Positions 17,692 to 27,214 are shown, numbered from the stretch's first letter. The stretch: 64,000 nucleotides of DNA from Pseudomonas viridiflava (GCF_003702045.1 NZ_RBTP01000056.1:62001-126000); one strand, 5' to 3'. Translations and numbers: made by a program. The notes: generated from the sequence alone by a model not told the origin.

Positions 17692-18572
17692 TGAGCGTCC
17701 TGATCAATAAAGACACCAAGGTTATCTGCCAGGGTTTCACTGGTTCGCAAGGTACCTTCCACTCCGAGCAAGCCATTGCCTACGGCACCAAAATGGTTGG
17801 CGGCGTGACCCCAGGCAAAGGTGGCACCACTCACCTGAACCTGCCGGTGTTCAACACGGTTGCAGAAGCTGTCGCTACCACTGGCGCCGATGCTTCGGTT
17901 ATCTACGTTCCGGCTCCTTTCTGCAAAGATTCGATCCTGGAAGCTGCATTCGCCGGCATCAAGCTGATCGTCTGCATCACCGAAGGCATTCCGACCATCG
18001 ACATGCTGGAAGCCAAGGTCAAGTGTGACGAGCTGGGCGTGGTCCTGATCGGCCCTAACTGCCCAGGCGTCATCACTCCGGGCGAGTGCAAGATCGGCAT
18101 CATGCCAGGTCACATTCACTTGCCAGGCAAAGTCGGTATCGTGTCGCGTTCCGGCACCCTGACTTACGAAGCTGTGAAGCAGACCACTGACGCCGGTTTC
18201 GGTCAGTCCACCTGCGTTGGTATCGGTGGTGACCCGATTCCGGGCTCCAACTTCATCGACATCCTGAAGCTGTTTCAGGAAGACCCGAAGACCGAAGCGA
18301 TCGTCATGATCGGTGAAATCGGCGGCTCGGCTGAAGAAGAAGCGGCTGCCTACATCAAGGCACACGTGACCAAGCCGGTTGTTTCCTACATCGCAGGTGT
18401 GACTGCTCCTCCGGGCAAGCGCATGGGCCATGCGGGCGCAATCATCTCCGGCGGTAAAGGTACTGCAGACGAGAAGTTCGCTGCACTGCAGGACGCGGGC
18501 GTCAAAACCGTTCGTTCCCTGGCAGACATCGGCAAGGCTCTGGCCGAGCTGACCGGTTGGCCGGTGAAGTAA
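17691..18572 (+). CDS. sucD: Succinyl-CoA synthetase alpha subunit
   Basis: 293 aa. The CoA-binding Rossmann domain opens with CQGFTGSQGTFHSEQAIAYG. The phosphohistidine active site lies in GKRMGHAGAIISGGKGTADEK, and GPNCPGVITPGE marks the domain junction. It carries the phosphohistidine intermediate of the SucCD reaction. Last gene of the sdh-suc operon; a TTCG-loop terminator follows 25 bases downstream. Confidence 0.98.
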   Translation: MSVLINKDTKVICQGFTGSQGTFHSEQAIAYGTKMVGGVTPGKGGTTHLNLPVFNTVAEAVATTGADASVIYVPAPFCKDSILEAAFAGIKLIVCITEGIPTIDMLEAKVKCDELGVVLIGPNCPGVITPGECKIGIMPGHIHLPGKVGIVSRSGTLTYEAVKQTTDAGFGQSTCVGIGGDPIPGSNFIDILKLFQEDPKTEAIVMIGEIGGSAEEEAAAYIKAHVTKPVVSYIAGVTAPPGKRMGHAGAIISGGKGTADEKFAALQDAGVKTVRSLADIGKALAELTGWPVK

Positions 18573-18596
18573 GCTCCGCTTACTGAATGGCAATCG

Positions 18597-18624
18597 ACAA
18601 AAGCCACCTTCGGGTGGCTTTTGT
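18597..18624 (+). terminator. Rho-independent terminator after sucD
   Basis: A 12-bp perfect stem with a TTCG tetraloop (left arm ACAAAAGCCACC, right arm GGTGGCTTTTGT) followed by further T residues. It ends the sdh-suc operon. Confidence 0.92.
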
Positions 18625-18672
18625 TTGGGTGATGCAAAAGCGTCAGGCAGAGTTGTCTCGTCAGCTTCCGGA

Positions 18673-19248
18673 TTAACGGTAATTGAGAGACCGCCATTGT
18701 TCCTGCGTCATTTCCCATATCTGTTCCTGAGTCGTGCCACAGACAAACAGGTCTTCACGGGTGTGGACCAGATGCATGCCTTCGCGCCTGGACAGGCGGC
18801 ATGAGGCTTCATTAAGGGCCGATTTGGCCACTCTCAGCGTGGAGCGCCCCAGCGTCTCAAACCAGAACCGGTCAATTACGGGGCAGACTTCCGACATCAG
18901 GCCTTGGCCCTGATAGGCCGGGGCGAGCCAGAATCCTCGGTTGTTGTCTTCTTCGTCCATCACGCAGGCACTGCCTATAAGGCGTGCAGGGTCGCTACGC
19001 AAGCGGATTGACCAATGCCATTCCTCGCCGTCCTGCATGGCGGGCAATACATCCTCCTGCAGATGGCGCAGCGCTTCTCCTTCAGGGTAAGGCCAGGGAA
19101 CGTGGTGAGTCAGATAGCGCACCACTTCCCAGTGGTTGAACGAGGTCTGCAGTGCGCAAGCGTCTTCCAGTCGTATCGGCTGTAGGATGAGGCGGGGTGT
19201 GTGCAGGGTAGGGGTGGCGATCTGGCAAGGCTGGTTTGTCGAGGTCAC
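18673..19248 (-). CDS. GNAT-family N-acetyltransferase (RimJ/RimL-like)
   Basis: 191 aa. The sequence follows the acetyltransferase_3 layout: an opening strand LHTPRLILQPIRLEDACAL, central strands, then the acetyl-CoA loop GFWLAPAYQGQGLMSEV (Q-G-x-G) and a C-terminal SALNEASCRL helix. Members acetylate protein N-termini or small molecules; the substrate cannot be told. Start is GTG at 19248 with AAAGGA upstream on the minus strand. Convergent with the sdh-suc operon and divergent from brnQ. Confidence 0.85.
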   Translation of the reverse strand: MTSTNQPCQIATPTLHTPRLILQPIRLEDACALQTSFNHWEVVRYLTHHVPWPYPEGEALRHLQEDVLPAMQDGEEWHWSIRLRSDPARLIGSACVMDEEDNNRGFWLAPAYQGQGLMSEVCPVIDRFWFETLGRSTLRVAKSALNEASCRLSRREGMHLVHTREDLFVCGTTQEQIWEMTQEQWRSLNYR

Positions 19249-19547
19249 GGTGCATCCTTTGGCGGTAAATGTTGGCCAATCTATCGATCATCCTGTGTCC
19301 CGTCTGTCAGGGGTTTCTGAAGTTCGAGCAGTATGAAAGGATGCGATATTCGGGTGCGTCGTCGCACGTGTCGCCCTGCGATAGTGCATTTTCTGCTTGA
19401 GTTAGCTACCCTGTCGGCCATTTTTTTGCGCAGCCCTCACGAGGGGCATCTCGCAAATCCTCGCCACGTCCTACACCGACGGGCCGCGTTCGTCTCATTC
19501 ACAGGTGGCGCCCCCTCCCTTATCTCGATTCTGTGTGGTTGCTTGGA

Positions 19548-20861
19548 ATGAAAGTATTGAAAGGCCAGGACATCCTGGCACTTGGGTTTATGACGTTTGC
19601 CCTGTTCGTTGGGGCTGGCAATATCATCTTTCCCCCTATAGTAGGGCTACAGGCTGGTCCGCATGTGTGGATCGCGGCGCTGGGCTTTCTGGTTACCGCG
19701 GTGGGCTTGCCGGTAGTGACAGTGATCGCGCTGGCTAAGGTCGGTGGCGCGATGGATGCGCTCAGCAGCCCTATCGGCAAGATCGCCGGAGGTTTGCTGG
19801 CGGCGGTTTGCTACCTTGCAGTCGGGCCACTGTTCGCCACGCCGCGTACCGCTACTGTGTCGTTCGAAGTGGGGCTCGCGCCGCTCACCGGTGACAGCCC
19901 GATGGCGTTGGCCCTGTATAGCCTGGTCTATTTTCTGGTGGTGTTCTGGGTCTCGCTGTACCCAGGCCGTCTGCTCGACACGGTTGGGCGTTTTCTGGCG
20001 CCGCTGAAGATCATTGCCTTGGCCATTCTGGGTGTTGCCGCCTTCGCCCTGCCAGCAGGGAATATCGGCGTGGCCGAACCTGCTTACGCCGCTGCGCCGT
20101 TTTCGCAGGGTTTCATCAATGGCTACCTGACGATGGACACGCTGGGCGCGCTGGTCTTTGGCATTGTCATCGTCAATGCCATTCGCTCTCGTGGTGTCGA
20201 GTCCCCCCGTCTGATCACGCGCTATGCGATCATCGCCGGGCTGATTGCGGGCGTCGGGCTGGCGCTGGTCTACATCAGTCTGTTCCGTCTGGGCTCCGGA
20301 AGTCATGCGGTTGCAGCGGGTGCCAGTAATGGCGCGGCAGTGTTGCACGCCTATGTGCAGCATACCTTCGGATCGCTGGGCAGCGGCTTCCTGGCGGTGT
20401 TGATTTCCTTGGCGTGTCTGGTGACTGCGGTTGGCCTGACGTGCGCCTGCGCAGAGTACTTTGCCAAGGTGCTGCCGTTATCCTACAAGACGCTGGTGGT
20501 GTTGCTGGCGGGGTTCTCGCTGCTGGTGTCGAATCTTGGCCTGACCAAGCTGATTCTGTTTTCGATCCCGGTGTTGACGGCGATCTATCCGCCTTGCATC
20601 GTGCTCGTCGCGCTGAGTTTCTGCAAAAGCCTTTGGCATCATCAAGGCCGGGTGGTTGCTCCCGTGATGCTGGTGTCTTTGCTCTTCGGATTGATCGATG
20701 CGATTAAAGGTGCGGGGTTTACCGACTACCTGCCGGGCGCACTGGCCAACTTGCCGCTGAGTGAGCAAGGCTTGGCCTGGTTGATTCCATCGGTTATAAC
20801 GTTGGCGGCGGCTATTGCAGTGGATCGACGATTAGGCAAACGCAGCGAAGCGTTGGCATGA
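19548..20861 (+). CDS. brnQ: Branched-chain amino acid transport carrier (LIVCS family)
   Basis: 437 aa, about 12 hydrophobic segments through the whole length. The family opening LKGQDILALGFMTFALFVGAGNIIFPP is intact. It is a sodium-coupled inner-membrane symporter for leucine, isoleucine and valine. I take the ATG at 19548 (MKVLKGQD); an in-frame GTG at 19533 would add five residues. The ribosome site is weak (TTGGA). The 299-base upstream region has no clear promoter or ORF. A bidirectional terminator follows. Confidence 0.95.
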   Translation: MKVLKGQDILALGFMTFALFVGAGNIIFPPIVGLQAGPHVWIAALGFLVTAVGLPVVTVIALAKVGGAMDALSSPIGKIAGGLLAAVCYLAVGPLFATPRTATVSFEVGLAPLTGDSPMALALYSLVYFLVVFWVSLYPGRLLDTVGRFLAPLKIIALAILGVAAFALPAGNIGVAEPAYAAAPFSQGFINGYLTMDTLGALVFGIVIVNAIRSRGVESPRLITRYAIIAGLIAGVGLALVYISLFRLGSGSHAVAAGASNGAAVLHAYVQHTFGSLGSGFLAVLISLACLVTAVGLTCACAEYFAKVLPLSYKTLVVLLAGFSLLVSNLGLTKLILFSIPVLTAIYPPCIVLVALSFCKSLWHHQGRVVAPVMLVSLLFGLIDAIKGAGFTDYLPGALANLPLSEQGLAWLIPSVITLAAAIAVDRRLGKRSEALA

Positions 20862-20888
20862 GGCAAGTAATATAATTAAAACATCAAT

Positions 20889-20916
20889 AATAAAGCCCGC
20901 AAAAGCGGGCTTTATT
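20889..20916. terminator. Bidirectional terminator between brnQ and the small lipoprotein gene
   Basis: A 12-bp perfect stem (AATAAAGCCCGC / GCGGGCTTTATT) with an AAAA loop between two convergent genes. Confidence 0.88.
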
Positions 20917-20942
20917 ATGTGTAGTTCTGCAAGCCTGTTGGC

Positions 20943-21215
20943 TTAGTTTTTCGCTGGCGCTGCGTCAGTCGCCGGGGCCGGAGCCTGGTTGGCGTTCTCG
21001 GTCGCGCGCTGTTGGGCGGCTTCTGCGTTTTTCTGAGCAGCTTCCTGGCTTTCCTTGGCCGCGTCGTTCACTTTGTCCTGAGCTTTTTCCATCGACTCCT
21101 GGGACTGTTGAGCAGCTTTGTTTGCATCTTGCTGGGTGTTTTCGGACTTTTTGTCACAGGCGGCAAGACCCAAAGTGGCAGAAAGCATCAAGGCATAGGC
21201 TAAAGATTTACGCAT
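20943..21215 (-). CDS. Small Ala/Gln-rich lipoprotein
   Basis: 90 aa. Residues 1-20 are a lipoprotein signal peptide with lipobox LAAC. The mature part is almost entirely Ala, Gln, Glu, Lys, Asn and Asp in a heptad-like pattern, so it is probably a long helix or coiled coil in the periplasm, comparable to small Lpp-like or stress-induced lipoproteins. The start at 21215 has AGGAG at ideal distance; an upstream in-frame start at 21323 lacks this. Function unknown. Confidence 0.8.
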   Translation of the reverse strand: MRKSLAYALMLSATLGLAACDKKSENTQQDANKAAQQSQESMEKAQDKVNDAAKESQEAAQKNAEAAQQRATENANQAPAPATDAAPAKN

Positions 21216-21454
21216 GGGGTATTTCTCCTTATTGAGTATCCACGTGGCTAAGAGCGTCCCCTTGTAAATTAAGTTCCAAACGACCCCACTATTGTTTTTG
21301 GTCAGTGTTCCGGCCATGCACACCGGGTTGAAGCAGTCTTATGAATTGCGCATCAGAAAGTGGATAGTTGCCCTGTGCATCCGGCTGATCGAATTCAATG
21401 ACCCCGCCTGCGGGCCATTAACGTATCGCGACAGTTCGGATTGATTTATTCGCC

Positions 21455-21482
21455 CTTGAAATCCTGCATCCAGCCCCCACCT
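21455..21482 (+). promoter_or_regulatory. Sigma-32 heat-shock promoter of htpG
   Basis: CTTGAA (21455-21460), then 14 bases, then CCCCACCT (21475-21482): a close match to the RpoH consensus CTTGAAA-N11-16-CCCCATNT, 78 bases before the htpG start. The rest of the 344-base region 21216-21559 shows nothing else I can name. Confidence 0.85.
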
Positions 21483-21559
21483 TGATGACTACACGCTGCT
21501 ACACAGGCACACAGCCTCGCTGTGGCGGCTTATGCCATCCAGATCGGAGTTTGATGACC

Positions 21560-23467
21560 ATGAGTGTGGAAACTCAAAAGGAAACCCTGGGCTTCCAGAC
21601 CGAGGTAAAGCAGCTGCTTCACCTCATGATCCATTCGCTGTATTCCAACAAGGAAATCTTCCTTCGCGAATTGATCTCGAACGCGTCTGACGCGGTCGAC
21701 AAATTGCGTTTCGAGGCGCTGTCCAAGCCTGAACTGCTGGAAGGCGGGGCAGAGCTGAAGATCCGCGTGAGCTTCGACAAGGACGCGAAGACCGTAACCC
21801 TGGAAGACAACGGCATTGGTATGAGCCGTGACGATGTGATCACCCACTTGGGTACCATCGCCAAATCCGGTACCGCCGATTTCATGAAAAACCTGTCGGG
21901 CGACCAGAAAAAGGATTCGCACCTGATCGGTCAGTTCGGTGTCGGTTTCTACTCGGCGTTCATCGTCGCCGATCAAGTTGAAGTGTTCAGCCGCCGTGCA
22001 GGCCTGTCTGCCAGCGAGGGCGTTCACTGGTCGTCCAAGGGTGAGGGCGAGTTCGAAGTCGCGACCCTGGACAAGGCTGAACGTGGTACTCGTATCGTCC
22101 TGCACCTCAAAGACGGCGAAGACGAGTTTGCCGACGGCTACCGTCTGCGCAATATCATCAAAAAGTACTCCGACCACATCGCGTTGCCGATCGAGCTGCC
22201 GAAAGAGCAGGCTCCGGCCGCCGAAGGTGAAGAGGCGCCAGCGCTGGAATGGGAAACCGTCAACCGAGCGAGCGCCCTGTGGACCCGTTCCCGTTCCGAA
22301 GTGAAGGACGAGGAATATCAGGAGTTCTACAAGCACGTTGCTCATGACTATGAAAATCCGCTTAGCTGGAGCCATAACAAGGTCGAAGGCAAGCTTGAGT
22401 ACACGTCGCTGCTGTACGTGCCGGCCCGTGCGCCGTTCGACCTGTATCAGCGCGAAGCGCCGCGTGGCTTGAAGCTGTACGTGCAACGCGTGTTCGTCAT
22501 GGATCAGGCTGAATCTTTCCTGCCGCTGTACATGCGCTTCATCAAAGGCGTGGTCGATTCCAACGACCTGTCGCTGAACGTGTCTCGCGAAATTCTGCAG
22601 AAAGACCCAATCATCGACTCGATGAAATCGGCGCTCACCAAGCGTGTGCTCGACATGTTGGAAAAGCTGGCGAAGAACGAGCCTGAGCAGTACAAGGGCT
22701 TCTGGAAGAACTTCGGTCAGGTCCTCAAGGAAGGCCCAGCGGAAGACTTCGCCAACAAGGAGAAAATCGCCGGCCTGCTGCGCTTCGCATCGACCTCCGA
22801 CGAGAGCGGCGAGCAGAGCGCTTCTCTGGCCGAATACCTGGCTCGCGCCAAGGAAGGTCAGGACAAGATCTACTACCTCACCGGCGAATCCTACGCGCAG
22901 GTCAAGAACAGCCCGCACCTTGAGGTCTTCCGCAAGAAAGGCATCGAAGTGCTGCTGTTGACCGACCGTATCGACGAGTGGCTGATGAGCTACCTGAGCG
23001 ACTTCGACGGCAAGGGCTTCGTGGACGTGGCGCGTGGTGATCTGGATCTGGGCAAGCTCGACTCCGAAGAGGACAAGAAGGCCCAGGAAGAGATTGCCAA
23101 GGACAAGGAAGGCTTGATCGAGCGGATCAAGACTGCGCTGGGCGAGTCTGTAAGCGAAGTGCGTGTTTCGCATCGCCTTACCGATTCTCCCGCGATTCTG
23201 GCGATTGGTGAGCAGGACATGGGCTTGCAGATGCGTCAGATTCTGGAAGCTAGCGGTCAGAAAGTCCCGGACTCCAAGCCTATCTTCGAATTCAACCCGG
23301 CTCACCCACTGATCGGCAAGCTGGACGCCGAACAGAGCGAAGAGCGCTTTGGTGACCTGTCGCATATCCTGTTCGATCAGGCTGCGCTGGCCGCCGGTGA
23401 CAGCCTCAAGGATCCGGCCGCTTACGTTCGCCGTTTGAACAAGCTGTTGGTAGAACTGTCGGTTTGA
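21560..23467 (+). CDS. htpG: Molecular chaperone HtpG (Hsp90)
   Basis: 635 aa, full-length bacterial Hsp90, a cytoplasmic ATP-dependent chaperone. The N-terminal GHKL ATPase carries LRELISNASDAVDKLR, DNGIGM and GQFGVGFYSAF. The middle domain includes the arginine-containing catalytic loop region around LNVSREILQKDP, and the C-terminal dimerisation domain ends RLNKLLVELSV. I chose ATG 21560 (MSVETQKETLGFQ): GGAG is 10 bases upstream, while ATG 21554 is too close. A sigma-32 promoter and a strong terminator bracket it as a single-gene unit. Confidence 0.98.
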   Translation: MSVETQKETLGFQTEVKQLLHLMIHSLYSNKEIFLRELISNASDAVDKLRFEALSKPELLEGGAELKIRVSFDKDAKTVTLEDNGIGMSRDDVITHLGTIAKSGTADFMKNLSGDQKKDSHLIGQFGVGFYSAFIVADQVEVFSRRAGLSASEGVHWSSKGEGEFEVATLDKAERGTRIVLHLKDGEDEFADGYRLRNIIKKYSDHIALPIELPKEQAPAAEGEEAPALEWETVNRASALWTRSRSEVKDEEYQEFYKHVAHDYENPLSWSHNKVEGKLEYTSLLYVPARAPFDLYQREAPRGLKLYVQRVFVMDQAESFLPLYMRFIKGVVDSNDLSLNVSREILQKDPIIDSMKSALTKRVLDMLEKLAKNEPEQYKGFWKNFGQVLKEGPAEDFANKEKIAGLLRFASTSDESGEQSASLAEYLARAKEGQDKIYYLTGESYAQVKNSPHLEVFRKKGIEVLLLTDRIDEWLMSYLSDFDGKGFVDVARGDLDLGKLDSEEDKKAQEEIAKDKEGLIERIKTALGESVSEVRVSHRLTDSPAILAIGEQDMGLQMRQILEASGQKVPDSKPIFEFNPAHPLIGKLDAEQSEERFGDLSHILFDQAALAAGDSLKDPAAYVRRLNKLLVELSV

Positions 23468-23477
23468 TGACCGAATG

Positions 23478-23507
23478 ACAAAAAACCCGCTTCGGCGGGT
23501 TTTTTGT
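23478..23507 (+). terminator. Rho-independent terminator after htpG
   Basis: A 13-bp stem (ACAAAAAACCCGC / GCGGGTTTTTTGT) with a TTCG tetraloop and T run, 10 bases after the htpG stop. Confidence 0.93.
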
Positions 23508-23561
23508 TTGATCTTTCGAGCATTTCCTTTGCACCCTTCAGAAAATGATCAGGAGTCAGCG

Positions 23562-24290
23562 ATGAGCAGCAAGATTACAATCCGTTCCGTCGTCCATCAG
23601 ATTGATGGCCAGCCCTACGAAAGTCGTCTGGTGTACGACGCCAGTGCGACCTCGTCTCGTCCAGGCCTGTTGATGGCGCCCAACTGGATGGGCGTCAGCG
23701 AAGGTGCCGAGGACATCGCCAAAGCGGTCGCAGAGCAGGGTTATGTGGTGCTGCTGGCCGACCTGTATGGCCAGAAGATTCGTCCGGGCAACGGCGATGA
23801 AGCAGGCGAGGCGATGATGCCCCTGAAAAACGACCGTGCATTGCTGCGCAAGCGCATGCAGGCAGGTCTTGATCTGCTGTTGAGTCAGGCGGGTGTTTCC
23901 CTGGATGCCAGCCGTATTGCCACCTTCGGTTTCTGTTTCGGTGGTTGCTGTTCGCTGGAGCTGGCACGCAGCGGCGCCGACCTCAAGGCCGCCATATCCT
24001 TTCACGGCACGCTGGATACACCCAATCCTGCCGACGCTGCAAACATCAAGGGCTCGGTGCTGATTCTGAATGGCGCATCCGACCCGATGGTGCCAAAGGA
24101 GCAGATATCGGCATTCGAAGAAGAAATGGACGCAGCGAGCGTCGATTGGCAAGTGCATAACTACGGCGGTGCGTACCACTCGTTCACCGATCCGCACGCC
24201 AATGTTCCAGGCAAGATGATGTACGACGCCAAAGTTGCTGGCCGCGCCTTCAAGTCGATGCACGATTTGCTGAGCGAAGTATTCGGCTAG
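23562..24290 (+). CDS. Dienelactone hydrolase family protein
   Basis: 242 aa cytoplasmic alpha/beta hydrolase. The nucleophile is a cysteine in the elbow GFCFGGCCSLELA. The acid is the Asp of GASDPMVPKEQ and the base the His of GGAYHSFTDP, the Cys-Asp-His triad of dienelactone hydrolases. No aromatic-degradation genes are nearby, so a general carboxylesterase role is more likely than chlorocatechol breakdown. The start at 23562 has AGGAG upstream; the open frame extends back to 23475 but would run through the htpG terminator. Confidence 0.9.
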   Translation: MSSKITIRSVVHQIDGQPYESRLVYDASATSSRPGLLMAPNWMGVSEGAEDIAKAVAEQGYVVLLADLYGQKIRPGNGDEAGEAMMPLKNDRALLRKRMQAGLDLLLSQAGVSLDASRIATFGFCFGGCCSLELARSGADLKAAISFHGTLDTPNPADAANIKGSVLILNGASDPMVPKEQISAFEEEMDAASVDWQVHNYGGAYHSFTDPHANVPGKMMYDAKVAGRAFKSMHDLLSEVFG

Positions 24291-24303
24291 CGGGCCAACA
24301 GAC

Positions 24304-25155
24304 TCAGGGCAGCTCGATCCGACCCGTTTCGCCTGGAACGGTTGGCCAGTCGCCAGTGGCCCAGCGATTTCGCGCTGTTTCAATCAGCGCTTGATCGCTG
24401 GCCACGAAATTCCAGTTCATTCTGCGTGGCCCGTCCAGTGCTGCGCAGCCTATCAGCACGGCGTGACATTCGCTGTCCGCGCACAAGTTGACTGAAGCTC
24501 CCGGCTCCAGCACGACCAGCGTGCGCGCCGCGACGGGTGTTCCGTTTAGTGAAGCCTCACCCTCAAGAACGTACACAGCGCGCTCCTGATGCTCTGTCGG
24601 AATGGACAGGGTCGTGGCGGCCTGTAAGCGTACTTCAGCGTACAGCGTGTCTGAGAGCACCGGTACGGGAGACTGCAAACCAAAACCGCTGCCAGCCAAT
24701 ATGCGGATGGCAATGCCCATACCGTCACTCTGCGGCAGGCTGTGCGCCGGGTGATGGCTGTAATGGCCCTTGCCTAGTTCATGTTCACGGGGTGATGCCA
24801 GCCAGACCTGCAGGCCGTGCAGGCGCGAGCCGCTGATCCGCAGTGGTTCGGGCGTGCGCTCGATGTGTGCAATGGCAGCCCCGGATGTCATCCAGCTGAC
24901 GTCGCCTGGCTTGACGCACTGGTCGCTGCCCAGGCTGTCCTTGTGCAGCAATTCACCCTCAAGCAGATACGTCAGCGTCGACAGGCCGATGTGGGGGTGC
25001 TGTCGAACGTCCATGCCAGTGCCGGGCAGGTAGTCCTTTTCCAGCATATGGTCGAAGAACACGAACGGCCCGACGCTGCGGCACCGCGCAGAGGGCAGGG
25101 GGCGTAGGATCGGCTGACCCTCAACTGTTTCAGCGCGCGGGGTGATGGTGAGCAT
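24304..25155 (-). CDS. Pirin-family protein
   Basis: 283 aa bicupin. The N-terminal cupin holds the metal-site pattern RQHPHIGLSTLTYLLEGE followed later by AHIER (three His and a Glu), and the DHMLEKDYLPGTGMDVR opening is typical. The C-terminal cupin (about 165-283) is degenerate, as usual. Bacterial pirins show quercetinase activity or act as redox-linked regulators; which applies is not visible. Convergent with the dienelactone hydrolase gene, 13 bases apart. Confidence 0.92.
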   Translation of the reverse strand: MLTITPRAETVEGQPILRPLPSARCRSVGPFVFFDHMLEKDYLPGTGMDVRQHPHIGLSTLTYLLEGELLHKDSLGSDQCVKPGDVSWMTSGAAIAHIERTPEPLRISGSRLHGLQVWLASPREHELGKGHYSHHPAHSLPQSDGMGIAIRILAGSGFGLQSPVPVLSDTLYAEVRLQAATTLSIPTEHQERAVYVLEGEASLNGTPVAARTLVVLEPGASVNLCADSECHAVLIGCAALDGPRRMNWNFVASDQALIETARNRWATGDWPTVPGETGRIELP

Positions 25156-25276
25156 GGTTCGGGTCTCGGCGGTCCGTCAGGGAGTGGTAGAAATCATAGC
25201 GCGGGCAGGGCGAGGAGAGCATGTCATCGCCAGCAAGCCGCCTCCCACAAACCGTTCATTTGCATTCCAAAAACAG

Positions 25277-25302
25277 AAAAGGCGCCTCTAAAGGCGCCTT
25301 TT
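25277..25302 (-). terminator. Terminator of the fabA-fabB operon
   Basis: Perfect 10-bp stem AAAAGGCGCC / GGCGCCTTTT with a 6-base loop, 22 bases downstream of the fabB stop on the minus strand. Confidence 0.88.
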
Positions 25303-25323
25303 CAGTCTTGCACAGGCTGAATG

Positions 25324-26541
25324 TTAGGCCTGATAGCGCTTCAGAACCAGCGTGGCGTTGGTGCCGCCGAAGCCGAAGCTGTTGCTCATGACCAGATCGA
25401 GCTTCGCGTTTTCACGGGTTTCACGCAGAATCGGCATGTCGGCGACTTTCGGGTCCAGCTCATCGATGTTGGCAGAACCGGCGATGAAGTTGTTCTCCAT
25501 CATCAGCAGGCAGTAGATCGCTTCGTGCACGCCTGCGGCGCCCAGGGAGTGACCCGACAGGCTCTTGGTGGAGCTGATGGCCGGAGCGTTTTCGCCGAAG
25601 ACTGCGCGTACGCCGTTCATCTCCATTTCATCACCGACCGGGGTCGAGGTGCCGTGGGTGTTCAGGTAATCGATAGTGCCATCAACCGTCGACAAGGCCA
25701 TTTGCATGCAGCGGATAGCGCCTTCGCCGCTTGGAGCGACCATGTCGTAGCCATCCGAGGTTGCGCCGTAGCCAACGATTTCTGCGTAGATCTTCGCGCC
25801 ACGAGCCAATGCGTGTTCCAGCTCCTCGACAACCACCATGCCGCCGCCACCGGCAATGACGAAACCGTCACGCTTGGCGTCGTAGGCGCGGGAGGCTTTT
25901 TCCGGCGTCTCGTTGTACTGGGTGGACAGCGCGCCCATTGCGTCGAACAGGAACGACTGGCTCCAGTGTTCTTCTTCGCCGCCGCCAGCAAACACGATGT
26001 CCTGTTTGCCCAGCTGGATCTGCTCGACCGCGTTGCCGATGCAGTGCGCACTGGTAGCGCAGGCGGAGGAGATGGAGTAGTTCACGCCCTTGATCTTGAA
26101 CGGCGTGGCCAGACAAGCCGAAACGGTGCTGCCCATTGTCCGGGTGACGCGATACGGACCGACGCGCTTGACGCCTTTTTCACGCAGAATATCGAGCGCT
26201 TCCATCTGGTTCAGCGTCGAAGCGCCGCCGCTGCCAGCGATCAGGCCGGTGCGCACGTTGGAAACCTGCTCGTCGGTCAGGCCGGAGTCGGCAATGGCAT
26301 CTTTCATGGCCAGGTAGGCATAAGCTGCCGCGTGACCGACGAAGCGAAAAATCTTGCGGTCGATCAGTTCTTCAAGGTTGAGGTCGATGGAGCCGGCAAC
26401 CTGGCTGCGCAGACCCATTTCGGCATAATCCGGCTGAAAACGGATGCCAGGGCGGTTGGCACGCAGGTTAGCGGTGACGGTGTCTTTGTCATTGCCCAAG
26501 CACGAAACAATACCCAGACCAGTGATAACGACGCGGCGCAT
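25324..26541 (-). CDS. fabB: 3-oxoacyl-ACP synthase I (KAS I)
   Basis: 405 aa. Catalytic triad Cys-His-His visible in SSACATSAHCIG, NTHGTSTPVGDEME and KSLSGHSLGAAG. FabB elongates the cis-3-decenoyl-ACP made by FabA, so the pair commits carbon to unsaturated fatty acids. The start at 26541 (MRRVVITGLG) is the family start; the frame extends upstream into fabA but has no support. The gap to fabA is 10 bases, so the two form one operon. Confidence 0.97.
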   Translation of the reverse strand: MRRVVITGLGIVSCLGNDKDTVTANLRANRPGIRFQPDYAEMGLRSQVAGSIDLNLEELIDRKIFRFVGHAAAYAYLAMKDAIADSGLTDEQVSNVRTGLIAGSGGASTLNQMEALDILREKGVKRVGPYRVTRTMGSTVSACLATPFKIKGVNYSISSACATSAHCIGNAVEQIQLGKQDIVFAGGGEEEHWSQSFLFDAMGALSTQYNETPEKASRAYDAKRDGFVIAGGGGMVVVEELEHALARGAKIYAEIVGYGATSDGYDMVAPSGEGAIRCMQMALSTVDGTIDYLNTHGTSTPVGDEMEMNGVRAVFGENAPAISSTKSLSGHSLGAAGVHEAIYCLLMMENNFIAGSANIDELDPKVADMPILRETRENAKLDLVMSNSFGFGGTNATLVLKRYQA

Positions 26542-26551
26542 GCGAGTACCC

Positions 26552-27067
26552 TTAGAAATTTTCAGTGGAAGTGAACAGACCGACACGAAGACCTTCGGCA
26601 CTGTAGATTTCGCGACCATCAACGCTCACGGTGCCTTCGGCGATAGCCAGGACCAGTTTGCCGCGCATGGTGCGTTTGATATGGATGTTATAGGTGACTT
26701 TCTTGGCGGTCGGGAGGACCTGGCCGAAAAACTTCACTTCGCCTGAGCCCAGGGCGCGCCCGCGACCGGGATTGCCCTGCCAGCCCAGGTAGAAACCGAC
26801 CAGTTGCCACATGGCGTCCAGACCCAGGCAGCCAGGCATGACAGGGTCGCCTTCGAAGTGGCAGGCAAAGAACCACAGGTCCGGGTTGATATCCAGTTCG
26901 GCGACCAACTCACCCTTGCCGAACTTGCCGCCTTCTTCGCTGATGTGCGTAATGCGATCAACCATCAGCATGTTGGGGGCGGGCAGTTGCGCATTACCTG
27001 GGCCGAACAGCTCGCCACGACTGCAGCGCAGCAGGTCTTCCCGGGTAAAGGCGTGTTGTTTGGTCAT
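26552..27067 (-). CDS. fabA: 3-hydroxydecanoyl-ACP dehydratase/isomerase
   Basis: 171 aa hot-dog fold enzyme, full length. The catalytic histidine lies in FFACHFEGDPVMPGCLGLDAMWQLVGF, with the second acid in the central helix (GLDAMW). It dehydrates 3-hydroxydecanoyl-ACP and isomerises trans-2 to cis-3, the branch point to unsaturated fatty acids. AGGAG-like bases precede the start. A partly symmetric 16-bp sequence 148 bases upstream may be the operator of a TetR-type regulator. Confidence 0.97.
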   Translation of the reverse strand: MTKQHAFTREDLLRCSRGELFGPGNAQLPAPNMLMVDRITHISEEGGKFGKGELVAELDINPDLWFFACHFEGDPVMPGCLGLDAMWQLVGFYLGWQGNPGRGRALGSGEVKFFGQVLPTAKKVTYNIHIKRTMRGKLVLAIAEGTVSVDGREIYSAEGLRVGLFTSTENF

Positions 27068-27214
27068 GCGAGCTCCTCAATGATCGTGTGCGGCAGGTTG
27101 GGGCGCCACTGGCCCAAACGCCAGTCCTGGCGGACTAATTTGCCAGGACTCTGTCCGGCAGCCTACTCATAGACTGTTGCGTTGTAGTGAAAGTCACAGG
27201 ACGGTAGAAATCAA

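Noticed and set aside
19333..19551. 72-codon ORF between the acetyltransferase and brnQ
   Set aside because: Overlaps the brnQ start, has no recognisable domain and unconvincing codon use.
21530..23365. 611-codon minus-strand ORF opposite htpG
   Set aside because: Antisense shadow of a conserved chaperone gene.
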